Shown: one piece after another, positions 8,908 to 18,002 of the stretch
Layout of the letters: the number at the start of each line of letters is the position of its first letter
Numbering within the stretch: the stretch's first letter is position 1
NCBI RefSeq assembly: GCF_001424045.1
Contig: NZ_LMQB01000029.1
Location: 995-64,994, forward strand
DNA: 64,000 nucleotides
Reading direction: 5' to 3'
Source of the DNA: Rhizobium sp. Leaf371
Lineage (GTDB): Bacteria > Pseudomonadota > Alphaproteobacteria > Rhizobiales > Rhizobiaceae
Made by a program: the position numbers and the translations under genes
Notes under the pieces: model-generated
The model's input: only the letters and a program-made list of their open reading frames with translations
What the model was told of the DNA's origin: nothing
The model's database searches: none

Positions 8908-9959
8908 CGGAAACCGTTTGCGCAGATACCGAGTGCTCGCTTAGCCTTACGGGGGTATGCGCCCGAAGTTACAGCGATCCGGAAGAGTGTCCGTACAAGA
9001 AGGGCACCAATAATCAGCTGGATGAAATGGCTGACGTCGGATCGTCGATGGGAGATATAGTACAAAGGGTCCCTGGCGACAGCGAAGTCACGACGATAGG
9101 TGAGCCGGTACTCTCTGCACCCGTGGACGACCCAAGTCTGCCAAGAAGTGGCACACTGGGCTCGCGGGATCTAGATGTTCTGATGCGTGACCGTTATGTC
9201 AATTTGATAGGAATTGTCGGATTGCCGGACGCAGGAAAAACGGCCTGTATCGCTAGCCTCTATCTACTTCTAGCGCATGGAATGCTGGATGGCTTCACCT
9301 ACGCTCACAGTAAAACGCTAATCGCCCTTGACGAGATTTCGCGAGGGGCGAGGCGATGGAATAATGGTTATCCGGAACAGATGACCCTTCACACCGAGCT
9401 TGCCGACGACCGTCAAGCCGGCTTTTTGCACCTCAGATTATTGCGTGAAGCCGACTCAAAGAAAATAGATATCGTTGTCCCTGATCTACCCGGTGAGTGG
9501 TCAACACGGCTGATCACGCACGCGGATTCCGATCGATTTGGTTTTCTGGGATCGGCCGAAGTCCTTTGGGTCATGGTCAACGGGCGTGACTTTTATCAAA
9601 GCGCGACGCGGCAAGCCGCCATACATGATACGACCAATTTGATAGAACGCCTCTCGGCCCTTTTAAAGAGCTCTCGCCCGCAGCTTATACTGGTATCCAC
9701 TTGGCGCGATATTTCTGATTTCCCAATAGACGCATTCGATCGAATTAAGGCTTACACAAAGCCGTTAGGTTTTGATGTGGAGCTCGCTTCCATTGCGTCT
9801 TTCTCCGAGAATGACGCGATTAAGCCGGGTATTGGAATTTCGGAATTAATAGCCGCGTCTTTGACCGCTCGTTCGGAACGTGAAAACCCGTGGCCTGACC
9901 CCGAAAGCGTCCCGAACCCCTCGGAGCGCCTTTACTTGAATTTTCGGAGGCAAGTATGA
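8904..9959 (+). CDS. TRAFAC-type GTPase with N-terminal Cys4 motif
   Basis: A 351-residue P-loop GTPase. The N-terminus carries four cysteines (C6, C11, C19, C29; TGVCA and ECPYKK) that look like a small zinc ribbon, followed by about 65 poorly conserved residues. The GTPase domain then begins: Walker A GLPDAGKT (106-113), switch II/G3 as DLPGEW (194-199), and a hydrophobic strand ending STWRD (265-269) in the place of the usual NKxD guanine-specificity motif. This matches the double-GTPase class of conflict-system GTPases. It probably senses a signal through the Cys4 module and switches the complex. ATGA overlaps link it to both neighbours. Confidence 0.82.
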   Translation: MTETVCADTECSLSLTGVCARSYSDPEECPYKKGTNNQLDEMADVGSSMGDIVQRVPGDSEVTTIGEPVLSAPVDDPSLPRSGTLGSRDLDVLMRDRYVNLIGIVGLPDAGKTACIASLYLLLAHGMLDGFTYAHSKTLIALDEISRGARRWNNGYPEQMTLHTELADDRQAGFLHLRLLREADSKKIDIVVPDLPGEWSTRLITHADSDRFGFLGSAEVLWVMVNGRDFYQSATRQAAIHDTTNLIERLSALLKSSRPQLILVSTWRDISDFPIDAFDRIKAYTKPLGFDVELASIASFSENDAIKPGIGISELIAASLTARSERENPWPDPESVPNPSERLYLNFRRQV

Positions 9960-10804
9960 GGAAAAAATCGATCATCCTGGTCGGTGGGCCTGACTCCGGA
10001 AAAACCAATTACGTCGGCCGCGTGTGGCTATCTTTGAAAGAACACAAGAGTTCGCTGAAACGCGCAGGTATGCCCAGCGACATAGAATATATCGAGGCTG
10101 TTTGCGCGCACATCCTCAAAGGCGAATTCGCCGGCCGTACCGATCGAAACATGGAGCGAAAAGATTTCTGCGTTCCGGTGCAACTTGGTGACGGCGACAT
10201 AACAGAACTTGTCGTTCCAGATTTCACAGGCGAGTTGTGGCTAAATGCAGTCGTAAACTCAGAACTCTCGCAGGATTGGCTTGATGAAATCGTGAACGCT
10301 GACAGCGCTCTTCTGTTCGTACGCGTCCTCTCGCCGCAGAATGTCCAACCGTTAGACTGGGTTACTGCGCGTGAAGTACTGCGGGTGACGGGAAATAACG
10401 ATGACGATGACGATCACAAGCTTCCGACACAGGTTGTCTTGTGCGAGTTGCTGAGACTTCTAGAAGATCGACTGGGATCTCAAAATCCCGAAGTGCGACC
10501 AAGAATCGCTGTGCTAGTTACGGCTTGGGACCTACTCGATCCTGCTGCGAAAGGTGCTGGGCCTATGCAGTTCTTGAAGCGTCAGTTTCCACTGTTCTGG
10601 GGAGCGTTAGGGGATGTTGTGAGAGCTGATGTCGGGGTTTACGGCGTTAGCATTGTCGATGGCGACCCTGAGAGAGATCAGGCTTTCAAGGACAAGATTC
10701 TGGCATCTAATCTGGCAGATGCAGGTTCGATCACATTAGAGAGCAGTACGGGCGTGGAGGTCAACCGCGATGTTACCCTACCGATCTCCTGGGCCATCAG
10801 TTAA
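9956..10804 (+). CDS. Second P-loop GTPase of the conflict system
   Basis: A 282-residue GTPase whose domain starts almost at the N-terminus: Walker A GGPDSGKT (10-17), G3 motif DFTGEL (89-94), and a strand ending VTAWDLLD in the NKxD position, paralleling STWRD of the preceding GTPase. The shared D-x-[PT]-G-E and [ST]xW[RD] patterns show the two are distant paralogues, so they may form a heterodimeric switch. It overlaps the upstream GTPase by four bases and the downstream gene by one (TAATG). An Asp-rich patch (NDDDDDHK) lies in the middle of the protein. No membrane segments. Confidence 0.82.
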   Translation: MRKKSIILVGGPDSGKTNYVGRVWLSLKEHKSSLKRAGMPSDIEYIEAVCAHILKGEFAGRTDRNMERKDFCVPVQLGDGDITELVVPDFTGELWLNAVVNSELSQDWLDEIVNADSALLFVRVLSPQNVQPLDWVTAREVLRVTGNNDDDDDHKLPTQVVLCELLRLLEDRLGSQNPEVRPRIAVLVTAWDLLDPAAKGAGPMQFLKRQFPLFWGALGDVVRADVGVYGVSIVDGDPERDQAFKDKILASNLADAGSITLESSTGVEVNRDVTLPISWAIS

Positions 10805-13401
10805 TGGGAACCACGCGTCTTGAGCAACAGCTACATGGATATCGGCAGGGGCACGAACTGATCTCGACCTCCATCAAGCTGAGCAAAAATGATCAGAACT
10901 CGATTGACCGCCTCTCGGACGTTGCGGGACCTCTCCGGCCTGGGCAGAAATTTGAATCGTATCTCACCCTCTACCCTCTCCCTTCAGGGGAACACTATGT
11001 CGTTGCGAGAACGTGGCAGGACTTTGATGCGCCTCGCGCCGGCTGCGTGAGAACGCGTAGCGCCATCCTTCCTATGGAGGAATGGGTAAAAGGGGTAGAC
11101 GTGATGGAACTCGCGTCAAAGCTTTCAGCCGAAGGTCCGCGTTCCCCAGCCACGACCTTTAACCTTAAAAATGAAAGGTCTACGCTGCCTACCGTAGAGC
11201 CGTCGCAAACTATCGAACTAATAGAAGCAATCTTTCTAGAAGAGCGTAAGCCTGTAGTCGTTTTCGATGCTCTGTCGCCCGAAGCGATCACCGTCAGACT
11301 CTTTATCGCTTTTTGGCCTTCGTTCAGACGTCAATTCGCAGCGACGACGTTTGCGCTATCTCCAAGATCCGTTGGCGGCCGCAACTTCGATCTCATTTTC
11401 TCTTCGAGAGACGCCCGATCGCGCTTCTCCGATTGGGAAGGCCGTAAGATCGATGTAAGGAAGGAAGCAAATCCGCGGCACCGTTGGTCAATTCAAATTG
11501 CCGAACGTGTATTTGGAGCTGAGTGGCCATCCTTGTTGAAGGTGGATGCGTTGGGCGAGCTTAGCTCTGGTGGAGCCGAGGCTGACTTGAGGATCTCGCT
11601 ATTATGGAATGAACTTCATGCTAAGCTGCAGCACTCTCCCAACGCAGCACTTGGCTTGCTCGACATCGCAAATAGCCGCGCGAAGCGTAATCTCGATGCA
11701 ATCCGTACACTCGAACCAGCATTGGCAGATGCCGCTAAAAGAGCCGTCGTTCAACTCTCTCCCGGCGACGCCTGGCGCTTTCTCTATGCCCTGACCGAAA
11801 AGCTCCGCGAGATCCGCCTCAACTTGTCCGCCGCGAAGGTCATTAGGGCAGCTGCAATAAAATTGGCGGAGAGAAACCCTGAAGAGGCATTGGCGAACGT
11901 ACCTATAGTTTCTTCGGGAAAAGGTCAGCAGCTTCTCCTGGGAGCAATAGGTGAAGGCTTATCTCATTTAGGCCTGCCAGGATTGGCGGGAACTATCGCG
12001 AAGTTGCCACCGAGCGAACTGCTGCTTCTGCTTATTAATAACGGCGCCTTCGCCGAAGCGACTTTGCAAACCATGCCGGAATTTGCGGAGCGACTTGCGT
12101 CTGAGATTGAATACTCATCTGTTGCTGTGCAAGATAAAGCGCGCCGAAGTCTTTTGCGCCACATCGTCCGAGATGAAGATGCGCCACTCGCCAAGGTGCT
12201 TTTTCCTTTGCTGGATGAGCAAGATCTCGTGAATGAAGCTAAATGGCTCGCAAAAATTAATGGTTACGCCTCCCAAAAGATCGCTCGAGTGCTTATTGAT
12301 CGTGCTGCCCAGCTCGGACAGGTTACTGTTTTGAGGGATATCGTGTCCGATGCTAGGTCGGGACCGGGTGCCGACTTCCTATTATCAAGCCTCGTTGGTC
12401 CGTCTGAGGATGGGCTAGCCTGGCTCATCAGTAAGCATGATCTATCGGATGAAAGGAAATCGCTTCTGGTTTCGCGCATTTTGTCCGAGGTAAAGCCGAA
12501 CCGTATTCGATCGATTGCCGCCTATGATATCGCACCAGATTTGTTGACGCTCCTTGCCGTAGATCCTGCTTCAAACGTTGAGTTGATAGATGCGTTCCTC
12601 CGCGAGGTGAAACAAAACAGCGAAGCCGTCGTACGCACTCTTCTTAACACCCTTCCGCATGCGACTGGCGAAAGTCAGACGAGGCTTTCTAGAAGGGCAA
12701 TTGAAGCTTTGCTGGCACAAGAATGGCCGGACCGTCAGGCCATCATTGAGACATTGCTCGCCCGGATTGGCCACAAGATTGATATCTCGAACATCATCCG
12801 TGTAGGGCTTTCGAAGGCTGTTCCCGGAATTATCGCCGCCGCGAATATCAATATCTTTAATAACGCGCCAGAAGATACGAGAGTTCGATTTCTAAAGAAT
12901 GTTGAAGATTTAGGTAGAGCTCTGACTGCTCGAGGCACGATTGATTATGGCTACCAGGGATCGGAAGCCGCCGCGGCACTTCTGTGGGATGCATCGAGAG
13001 TTAACCCCGCTGGTTTTGTAAAGGCCAGCAGCTCGCTGCTCCCCTTCGTGTTGAAGTCGGTAAGAGAATCTGCTGGCCCGCTCATCGCCGCAGCCTTCCC
13101 GCCAGTATATCACGAGCTGAAGAAGGCAGACGAAGCACCGGACTTCTTACGATTCTTTCTGTTTGTCGATTGGGATAAATGTAAAGTTGCGCGTCACGAC
13201 CTAGTCGATCAGTTCCTAGTTTCCGATTGGCGCGGAACGGATATTGCGTTGGCCGCATCTCGCGCTGGCGACGCTGTAAGGATACTTCGGCGGATCGACA
13301 AACTGGGCGGCTCAGCGGTTATTGAGACGGTGGCGGAGAATATATCCACCCTTCCAGAGCCGTGGCGCTCGGATATCGCTCAAGCGATCAAGAGCATCTG
13401 A
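10804..13401 (+). CDS. GAP1-like large protein of GTPase-associated system
   Basis: An 865-residue protein and the last gene of the operon. The N-terminal domain (about 1-250) opens with LEQQLHGYRQGHELIS and a LSDVAG segment, the pattern I associate with GTPase-associated protein 1 N-terminal domains (GAP1-N). The rest is a long helical region of repeat-like character, ending with the FFLFVDWDKCK and LVDQFLVSDWRG stretch and SAVIETVAENI near the C-terminus. No catalytic motif is recognised. In these systems the large protein is thought to partner the GTPases as scaffold or sensor. The start overlaps the previous stop by one base. Family assignment is from memory; the operon context supports it. 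Confidence 0.72.
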   Translation: MGTTRLEQQLHGYRQGHELISTSIKLSKNDQNSIDRLSDVAGPLRPGQKFESYLTLYPLPSGEHYVVARTWQDFDAPRAGCVRTRSAILPMEEWVKGVDVMELASKLSAEGPRSPATTFNLKNERSTLPTVEPSQTIELIEAIFLEERKPVVVFDALSPEAITVRLFIAFWPSFRRQFAATTFALSPRSVGGRNFDLIFSSRDARSRFSDWEGRKIDVRKEANPRHRWSIQIAERVFGAEWPSLLKVDALGELSSGGAEADLRISLLWNELHAKLQHSPNAALGLLDIANSRAKRNLDAIRTLEPALADAAKRAVVQLSPGDAWRFLYALTEKLREIRLNLSAAKVIRAAAIKLAERNPEEALANVPIVSSGKGQQLLLGAIGEGLSHLGLPGLAGTIAKLPPSELLLLLINNGAFAEATLQTMPEFAERLASEIEYSSVAVQDKARRSLLRHIVRDEDAPLAKVLFPLLDEQDLVNEAKWLAKINGYASQKIARVLIDRAAQLGQVTVLRDIVSDARSGPGADFLLSSLVGPSEDGLAWLISKHDLSDERKSLLVSRILSEVKPNRIRSIAAYDIAPDLLTLLAVDPASNVELIDAFLREVKQNSEAVVRTLLNTLPHATGESQTRLSRRAIEALLAQEWPDRQAIIETLLARIGHKIDISNIIRVGLSKAVPGIIAAANINIFNNAPEDTRVRFLKNVEDLGRALTARGTIDYGYQGSEAAAALLWDASRVNPAGFVKASSSLLPFVLKSVRESAGPLIAAAFPPVYHELKKADEAPDFLRFFLFVDWDKCKVARHDLVDQFLVSDWRGTDIALAASRAGDAVRILRRIDKLGGSAVIETVAENISTLPEPWRSDIAQAIKSI

Positions 13402-13669
13402 TGAAAATTTTACAGTTTCTCACCATCCCGCTGTCTAGCTCCCATAATGTTCTCGTTGTGCTGATGTGTGATCGCCTTTCCACGAACGGGCAGAAGTAGT
13501 TTCTGCATGGAGAGTACATTGGAGGTTCTCACGACCAGAAGTCCTGGACGTGACGTTCACCTGCAACTGGCCGGGCAATGTCAAAGCGGAGATCTTAAAT
13601 CGTTACCTGAGAGCGTCCATGGCTGGTGAGTTGCGATGGCAGCCTGATCGACCATAATGTCCGTCAACG

Positions 13670-14713
13670 TTAGAAATCACCGAAATCCAGTGAAACGAAA
13701 ACCTTTTTTGACGCGATCGCATTCGCGGTCATGAATTTCTCCAGGAATTGGAGCCCGTAACCATCAAGCATCCCCGAGGCTTTCCCCTCTTGTAGCACGT
13801 GAAAACAATCACCATCCGCGGTCTCACTTGGATAATAGGTTGTGATAAGCCTAGCTGTGCTTAGAAGCCGAAGATCCCCTTCGAGGTTCCGATATCGTTC
13901 GAGCAGTCGCTCAAGTTTCGGATGCGAAATTTTATACCGTTCAGACGAAATGCTGTTGTGAAGCTTCGTGTCGCGGCGGATCCACATGTATTCGTAGATC
14001 TCACGGGTGATGCGCGGCAATTGCTTCAGATCCGAGACGAACGTCTGGATGAATTCCAAGACCTCCTCGTCGGAGGCTCCCGTCTGATCATGCACCAGAG
14101 CGGTGAATTTTTTGAGATCCGAGATCCGCTCCTTCGGAATAGACTCGGCGTATTGCTCAATGCCACTGGCGTAGGTTCCGTCTTCGTTGGGAATTTCTAG
14201 CTCAATCTTAACCCGAGCAACCTGCTGCGAGACCATCTGGTGGAGACCTTGAAGCTTATCCAAAGGCAGGTTTACCAAAGCCCTGCATAGGTCGGTGTAG
14301 TCCCAGATATCGTCGATCTTGAAGTTCGCTTTATCGATGAATTCCTGTTTCAGGCCCGTGTAGCTTTTTTGCTTCGTTCCAGCGACCATGATGATGATGC
14401 GGGTATAGGTCTTCAGCTGTTCACCGGAGAGCACGTCGAGCGTTTCGTTGATTTTTGCTGAACCGCCCTGCGACGTAACCTGAATTCCGATTCCGCGAAC
14501 ATCATCGAGAAGATCAAGGCCAGGTGCGTTGCTGCGCTCCTCGTTCGCATTCCTGAAGCTGTGGTCATAGATATCGTTGATGATATCCCGATAAAAGTTC
14601 TCGAGTAGCTTCGTCAGATCGGTCATGCCGACCTTGTTGCGATTTGCGACCTGACCACCGATAGAAGCGAGATCGTCGAGAAGCTGTCCGATGTAGTAAC
14701 CTGCGGTGATCAT
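13670..14713 (-). CDS. SMEK-domain-like protein paired with SIR2
   Basis: A 347-residue protein. Its N-terminal about 130 residues fit the SMEK domain: a leading helix TAGYYIGQLLDDLASIG, the helix ENFYRDIINDIY, then GLDLLDD (65-71) and GIQVTS (76-81). This D...(I)QVTS arrangement recalls a restriction-endonuclease-type core, as in other defence nucleases or sensors, though whether it cuts DNA is unknown. The remaining two thirds are helical and charged with no recognised motif. The gene follows the SIR2 gene by 10 bases on the same strand, so they form a two-gene operon facing the GTPase operon. Likely role: sensor, nuclease or partner of the SIR2 NADase in phage defence. Confidence 0.65.
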   Translation of the reverse strand: MITAGYYIGQLLDDLASIGGQVANRNKVGMTDLTKLLENFYRDIINDIYDHSFRNANEERSNAPGLDLLDDVRGIGIQVTSQGGSAKINETLDVLSGEQLKTYTRIIIMVAGTKQKSYTGLKQEFIDKANFKIDDIWDYTDLCRALVNLPLDKLQGLHQMVSQQVARVKIELEIPNEDGTYASGIEQYAESIPKERISDLKKFTALVHDQTGASDEEVLEFIQTFVSDLKQLPRITREIYEYMWIRRDTKLHNSISSERYKISHPKLERLLERYRNLEGDLRLLSTARLITTYYPSETADGDCFHVLQEGKASGMLDGYGLQFLEKFMTANAIASKKVFVSLDFGDF

Positions 14714-14723
14714 AGGAAATCCA

Positions 14724-16355
14724 CTATGCCTCGAAACCGAAAGCGAGATAGTCGTAAAGGCATGCGAGCTTGCGGAAGAATGATCGAGACGAGCCTTCCT
14801 TCAGCTTCTCGGCATTGTCGGTTAAAAATTTCGCTAGCGCAGGGAGATCAACCTGATCTCTTGGCTGGAAGGGGATGATACCGACTGCTTTCTCGGGCGT
14901 TGTGCGCTCGATGATCTCCTCGGTGGTTAGCCCCTTGAAGTCGCGCTCGTATGCAACCTTGAACTGGCTGGTTCGGAACCCGCGGCCGACGGTTCGCTGC
15001 GCCACGCGCCTTGCTTCGATGAACTCGGATTTCGCGAAACTGTCTTTGTCGACGACACCTGCGGCCTGTAAATATCTGAATGATGGGATGTAGCTATTCG
15101 ATAGCTTTCTGAATAGCGGATAGGTGGACTCGAGCAGTTGGTTAGCGTCGTACTCCGACTTCTCTCTGATGACATCCTGAAATACGTCGTCGACGGTCAC
15201 ACCTGCGTACCCTCGTAGGGTCATGACCTCCTTTTGTCGTTCAGTGACTTTTTCCTCTCGCTCATTGTATTCTTTCGCCACCCCAACGCCGACTACGAAT
15301 TCGATATCGTCTTTTTCCCCAATGTCGTCTAGGTCTCGGACTGCCAGCTTGACTTCAGGATTTGTCGACTTCACCAACTCATACATCTGCTCCTTGCAGT
15401 ACCTTAACACACGCGCAGGGATCTTCCGTTTGGTAGCTTCTACGGCAGAGTAGATTTTCGTGAAATCGTTCGTGCGTATCAGGGTGACGCGAACCTTGCT
15501 TGTGCCGATGGTGATCGTTGCGCCCTCAAAAGCGTCCTGTTGCCCCTTATCTGGGCGCTCGACGAAAATGAGGTTCTCTTCGAACTGCTTGAGTTTCTCT
15601 CCACCCACGCACTCGGCGATAGATCCAATAATGGTTTGAATGTGGGGGTCATTGATGGAGTACCCCAAAAATATGACGGGGTGCTCGACAAAAATGGTGA
15701 TCAGCTTCGCCGCCAGATATGGGTTCTTGTTCTGAAAATCATTGTAGTCGTCTTCAGTCAAAACGAGCGACGAAGGACGAGATGAGCAGCCATGAATTTT
15801 ATAAATTTCAGCGATAGACTGCGGGTTGGAAAAGATGAGCTCTTCCTGTCCGATGAAGACCTTGTAGTCCGGGAATATATCTTCAAGAAGCAGATCCCAG
15901 TTTGTCGTTATAATGCCGTCGACGTTCATCTGAGACAGGGCTTTTATCTCGTCTTCCGGCCCTTTGTCCTTATATTCCAGCGAGAGGCCGCGAAGATATT
16001 TCGCGATCTCATACTTTAAAGAGGCTGACTTCTCGGTGACCTCCTTGCCGTACTCCTGTTTGCTCGCTTCGAAGTCAGGATGTTTCCACCACATCGGATT
16101 GAAGTCGTCTGCAATCAGCGAAGCGGTCCTGGGAAGATTTCCGTTTGCGTTTGATAGATACAGCCCATACTCGCTGATGTTTGCGCAGAAACGGGCCAGC
16201 AGGTCGGACCAAGTCTCGAGACCGATATATCTCCTTGAAAAGCCGGATCCGATGAACAGAAATGGTGCAGATCCACAGCTGTGGAGGGCTTTCGTCAGGC
16301 TATCGGTTACATCGACCACGGGACAACTCACGGCAGCAAATATCGGAGGCCTCAA
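14724..16355 (-). CDS. SIR2-family defence protein, probable NADase
   Basis: A 543-residue protein with an N-terminal SIR2 domain (about 20-300): FIGSGFSRRY (34-43) for NAD binding, ITTNWDLLLE (148-157), the catalytic-type histidine in KIHG (H188) and FLGYSINDPHI (229-239). The C-terminal half is charged, mostly helical and not recognised. Prokaryotic SIR2 domains in defence systems (ThsA, DSR, SIR2-HerA types) deplete NAD+ on infection and cause abortive growth arrest; this role is inferred. The first usable start is a TTG at 16353-16355; internal GTGs at 16331 and 16319 are alternatives with weak ribosome sites. It leads a two-gene operon with the SMEK-like gene. No defects seen. Confidence 0.85.
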   Translation of the reverse strand: MRPPIFAAVSCPVVDVTDSLTKALHSCGSAPFLFIGSGFSRRYIGLETWSDLLARFCANISEYGLYLSNANGNLPRTASLIADDFNPMWWKHPDFEASKQEYGKEVTEKSASLKYEIAKYLRGLSLEYKDKGPEDEIKALSQMNVDGIITTNWDLLLEDIFPDYKVFIGQEELIFSNPQSIAEIYKIHGCSSRPSSLVLTEDDYNDFQNKNPYLAAKLITIFVEHPVIFLGYSINDPHIQTIIGSIAECVGGEKLKQFEENLIFVERPDKGQQDAFEGATITIGTSKVRVTLIRTNDFTKIYSAVEATKRKIPARVLRYCKEQMYELVKSTNPEVKLAVRDLDDIGEKDDIEFVVGVGVAKEYNEREEKVTERQKEVMTLRGYAGVTVDDVFQDVIREKSEYDANQLLESTYPLFRKLSNSYIPSFRYLQAAGVVDKDSFAKSEFIEARRVAQRTVGRGFRTSQFKVAYERDFKGLTTEEIIERTTPEKAVGIIPFQPRDQVDLPALAKFLTDNAEKLKEGSSRSFFRKLACLYDYLAFGFEA

Positions 16356-16528
16356 TTATCACAAAAGGCTGATTCGCCACTAGAACCTTGCAGTCCACGC
16401 AGTCCAATGGTCACGAGGAATCCGACAAGGCACATATCGCCAGCACATCGGCGGTTAAGCGATCAAAATTTGCTGGCAGGAAGCGCATAATGTTTGGATT
16501 CCCGCGGCGCGGGTAACCGCTGGAGACC

Positions 16529-17653
16529 CTACATCATCCCCCATGCGCGAAACCTCCCCCTCCCCGTCATCTCGCGAAGGCCGAGCTCCAAAACCATCCG
16601 CCGCGCTCCTTGAGGCGTTACGTCGAGCGTCTTGGCGACCATGCCTGCGGACACCAATGGCTTTGCCATCACCAGTTCGACCAGCTCCGGCAGCTTCGAG
16701 GACGTCCGCCGCCCCTCCAGCTTTCTTTCCATCAGGGTGCGCGCCAGCGCCAGCCGGTCGTGTTCCTTCAGACCAATCTCGGCGGCCGCGATCAAGCCGT
16801 GGGCGATGGCGAGCAGCCGGGTTTCGCGGTTGCGATGGCGGCGGCGATCGACGGGGATGGTTTTCAGGCCCAGATTGATGGCGCCGAGATGGGTGTCGGT
16901 GGTGACGCCAGACTGGCGCAGGATGGAGGCGGCCAATAGCCTGCCGAGCCAGGGCGCGTGCTGCAGCACCGAAAGCTCGTTCCAGGCATCGAGGGCGACG
17001 ATCGCCTGCAGCACCGCCGGCAAGTTTTCGGCTTGCCGCAACGCAGCGCGCCATTCGTCGAGCCTTGCATCCTCGTCCCAATCGAGATCATAGATCATCG
17101 GATCCTTTGCAGCCCCGCAGCCGGGGTTTGTTGCGATTGCAATCGCCGCATCCGATCGGGCGAGCACGGCATCGATGGCGGCGTAGTCAATGCCGGCTGG
17201 ATTTTCCACGTCGTCGGCGACGTCGCCCTCCCCTTCCGGATCGCTGGTGACCGCGCGCCGGATGGCATCGGCGGTGACCGCCTCGTCTGTGTCGGCCAAT
17301 CTGATTTCCGCGGTTTTCCGCAGAAAGCGGATGCCGTCGGCAGAGAACGCCCAATCCGGGGATTGGCCGCCGATGCGCCGACGTGTTCGCAGAACGTCAC
17401 GGGCGATTGTCAGCGCGTGGGTGGGGGTGCGGATATCGCGCGTGGCGTCGTGGAGGACGAGGTCCTCCAGGTGGACGAGTTCGCCGTCGATCCATAGCGA
17501 GGCGCAGGCGTCGGTGAACTGGGAGCGTTCAAGGAACCCCGCGCCCACCGGCGAACGGGCGATGCGCTCGTCGAGGCGTGTGAGTGCGATGCCGGCGTCG
17601 AAAGCCGGCCGCATCAGGGCTGTCATGCTGATTTTTGGGAGATCGTAAGCCAT
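16529..17653 (-). CDS. RHE_PE00001-family protein (DUF1612 + HTH)
   Basis: A 374-residue protein of the family found almost only on rhizobial plasmids and islands. The DUF1612 part covers most of the length ([19 protein letters not shown] near 50-70 is typical) and a C-terminal helix-turn-helix (about 310-374; [19 protein letters not shown]) suggests DNA binding. It is probably a regulator, perhaps of itself, as a GGAACT inverted repeat lies just upstream. GC-rich codon use contrasts with the AT-richer SIR2 genes beside it, so the two may have different origins. Start at 17653 gives the family-typical N-terminus ([18 protein letters not shown]). Intact. Confidence 0.85.
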   Translation of the reverse strand: MAYDLPKISMTALMRPAFDAGIALTRLDERIARSPVGAGFLERSQFTDACASLWIDGELVHLEDLVLHDATRDIRTPTHALTIARDVLRTRRRIGGQSPDWAFSADGIRFLRKTAEIRLADTDEAVTADAIRRAVTSDPEGEGDVADDVENPAGIDYAAIDAVLARSDAAIAIATNPGCGAAKDPMIYDLDWDEDARLDEWRAALRQAENLPAVLQAIVALDAWNELSVLQHAPWLGRLLAASILRQSGVTTDTHLGAINLGLKTIPVDRRRHRNRETRLLAIAHGLIAAAEIGLKEHDRLALARTLMERKLEGRRTSSKLPELVELVMAKPLVSAGMVAKTLDVTPQGARRMVLELGLREMTGRGRFRAWGMM

Positions 17654-17679
17654 TGAAATAATGCTAAATGATTTTTTAT

Positions 17680-17708
17680 AGGAACTCTATATGAATATTA
17701 CAGTTCCT
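17680..17708. promoter_or_regulatory. Inverted repeat upstream of DUF1612 gene
   Basis: Arms AGGAACT (17680-17686) and AGTTCCT (17702-17708) flank 15 AT-rich bases, immediately 5' of the DUF1612/HTH gene. This is a plausible autoregulatory operator for the HTH protein. The evidence is only position and symmetry. Confidence 0.4.
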
Positions 17709-17735
17709 CACATGGCATGATGATCAGTTGGGTAT

Positions 17736-17770
17736 ATAACCATCGATAAGTATCCCGTATCGATGGTTAT
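17736..17770. repeat. Perfect 13-9-13 inverted repeat (lox-like layout)
   Basis: ATAACCATCGATA (17736-17748) and its exact complement TATCGATGGTTAT (17758-17770) flank a 9-base spacer AGTATCCCG. No T-run follows, so it is not a standard terminator. Two 13-bp arms around an 8-9-bp spacer is the layout of tyrosine-recombinase sites such as loxP and FRT, and the arm ends ATAAC...ATA recall loxP. It may equally be an operator or an RNA hairpin. From 17771 to 18002 I see nothing else. Confidence 0.5.
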
Positions 17771-18002
17771 GACCTCAAAACGTATACGTCGGCTAGAGAT
17801 CCGGTAATCTTGTACTTGTCCCTCAGAATTGGCACCTGGTAGGAGGAAACGCTCGTAGTGGCGCGAAATCTTATGCGGGCACAAGTGGATCGGTCCGCCA
17901 GCGCCCTTAGGCTTCCTGAGAGCGTCAGGCCGGGAGGGCGGCGCTGTTGCAGAAAAAGGTTCAAAGGGAAGCGTCACCCTTGAAAGGGGCGTCACTCAAA
18001 GA

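Noticed and set aside
13401-13499. 32-codon frame overlapping the end of the GAP1-like gene
   Set aside because: No ribosome site, no recognisable motif; too short to support.
17736-17770. 13-9-13 repeat as a Rho-independent terminator
   Set aside because: No T-run on either side and it does not directly follow a gene end.
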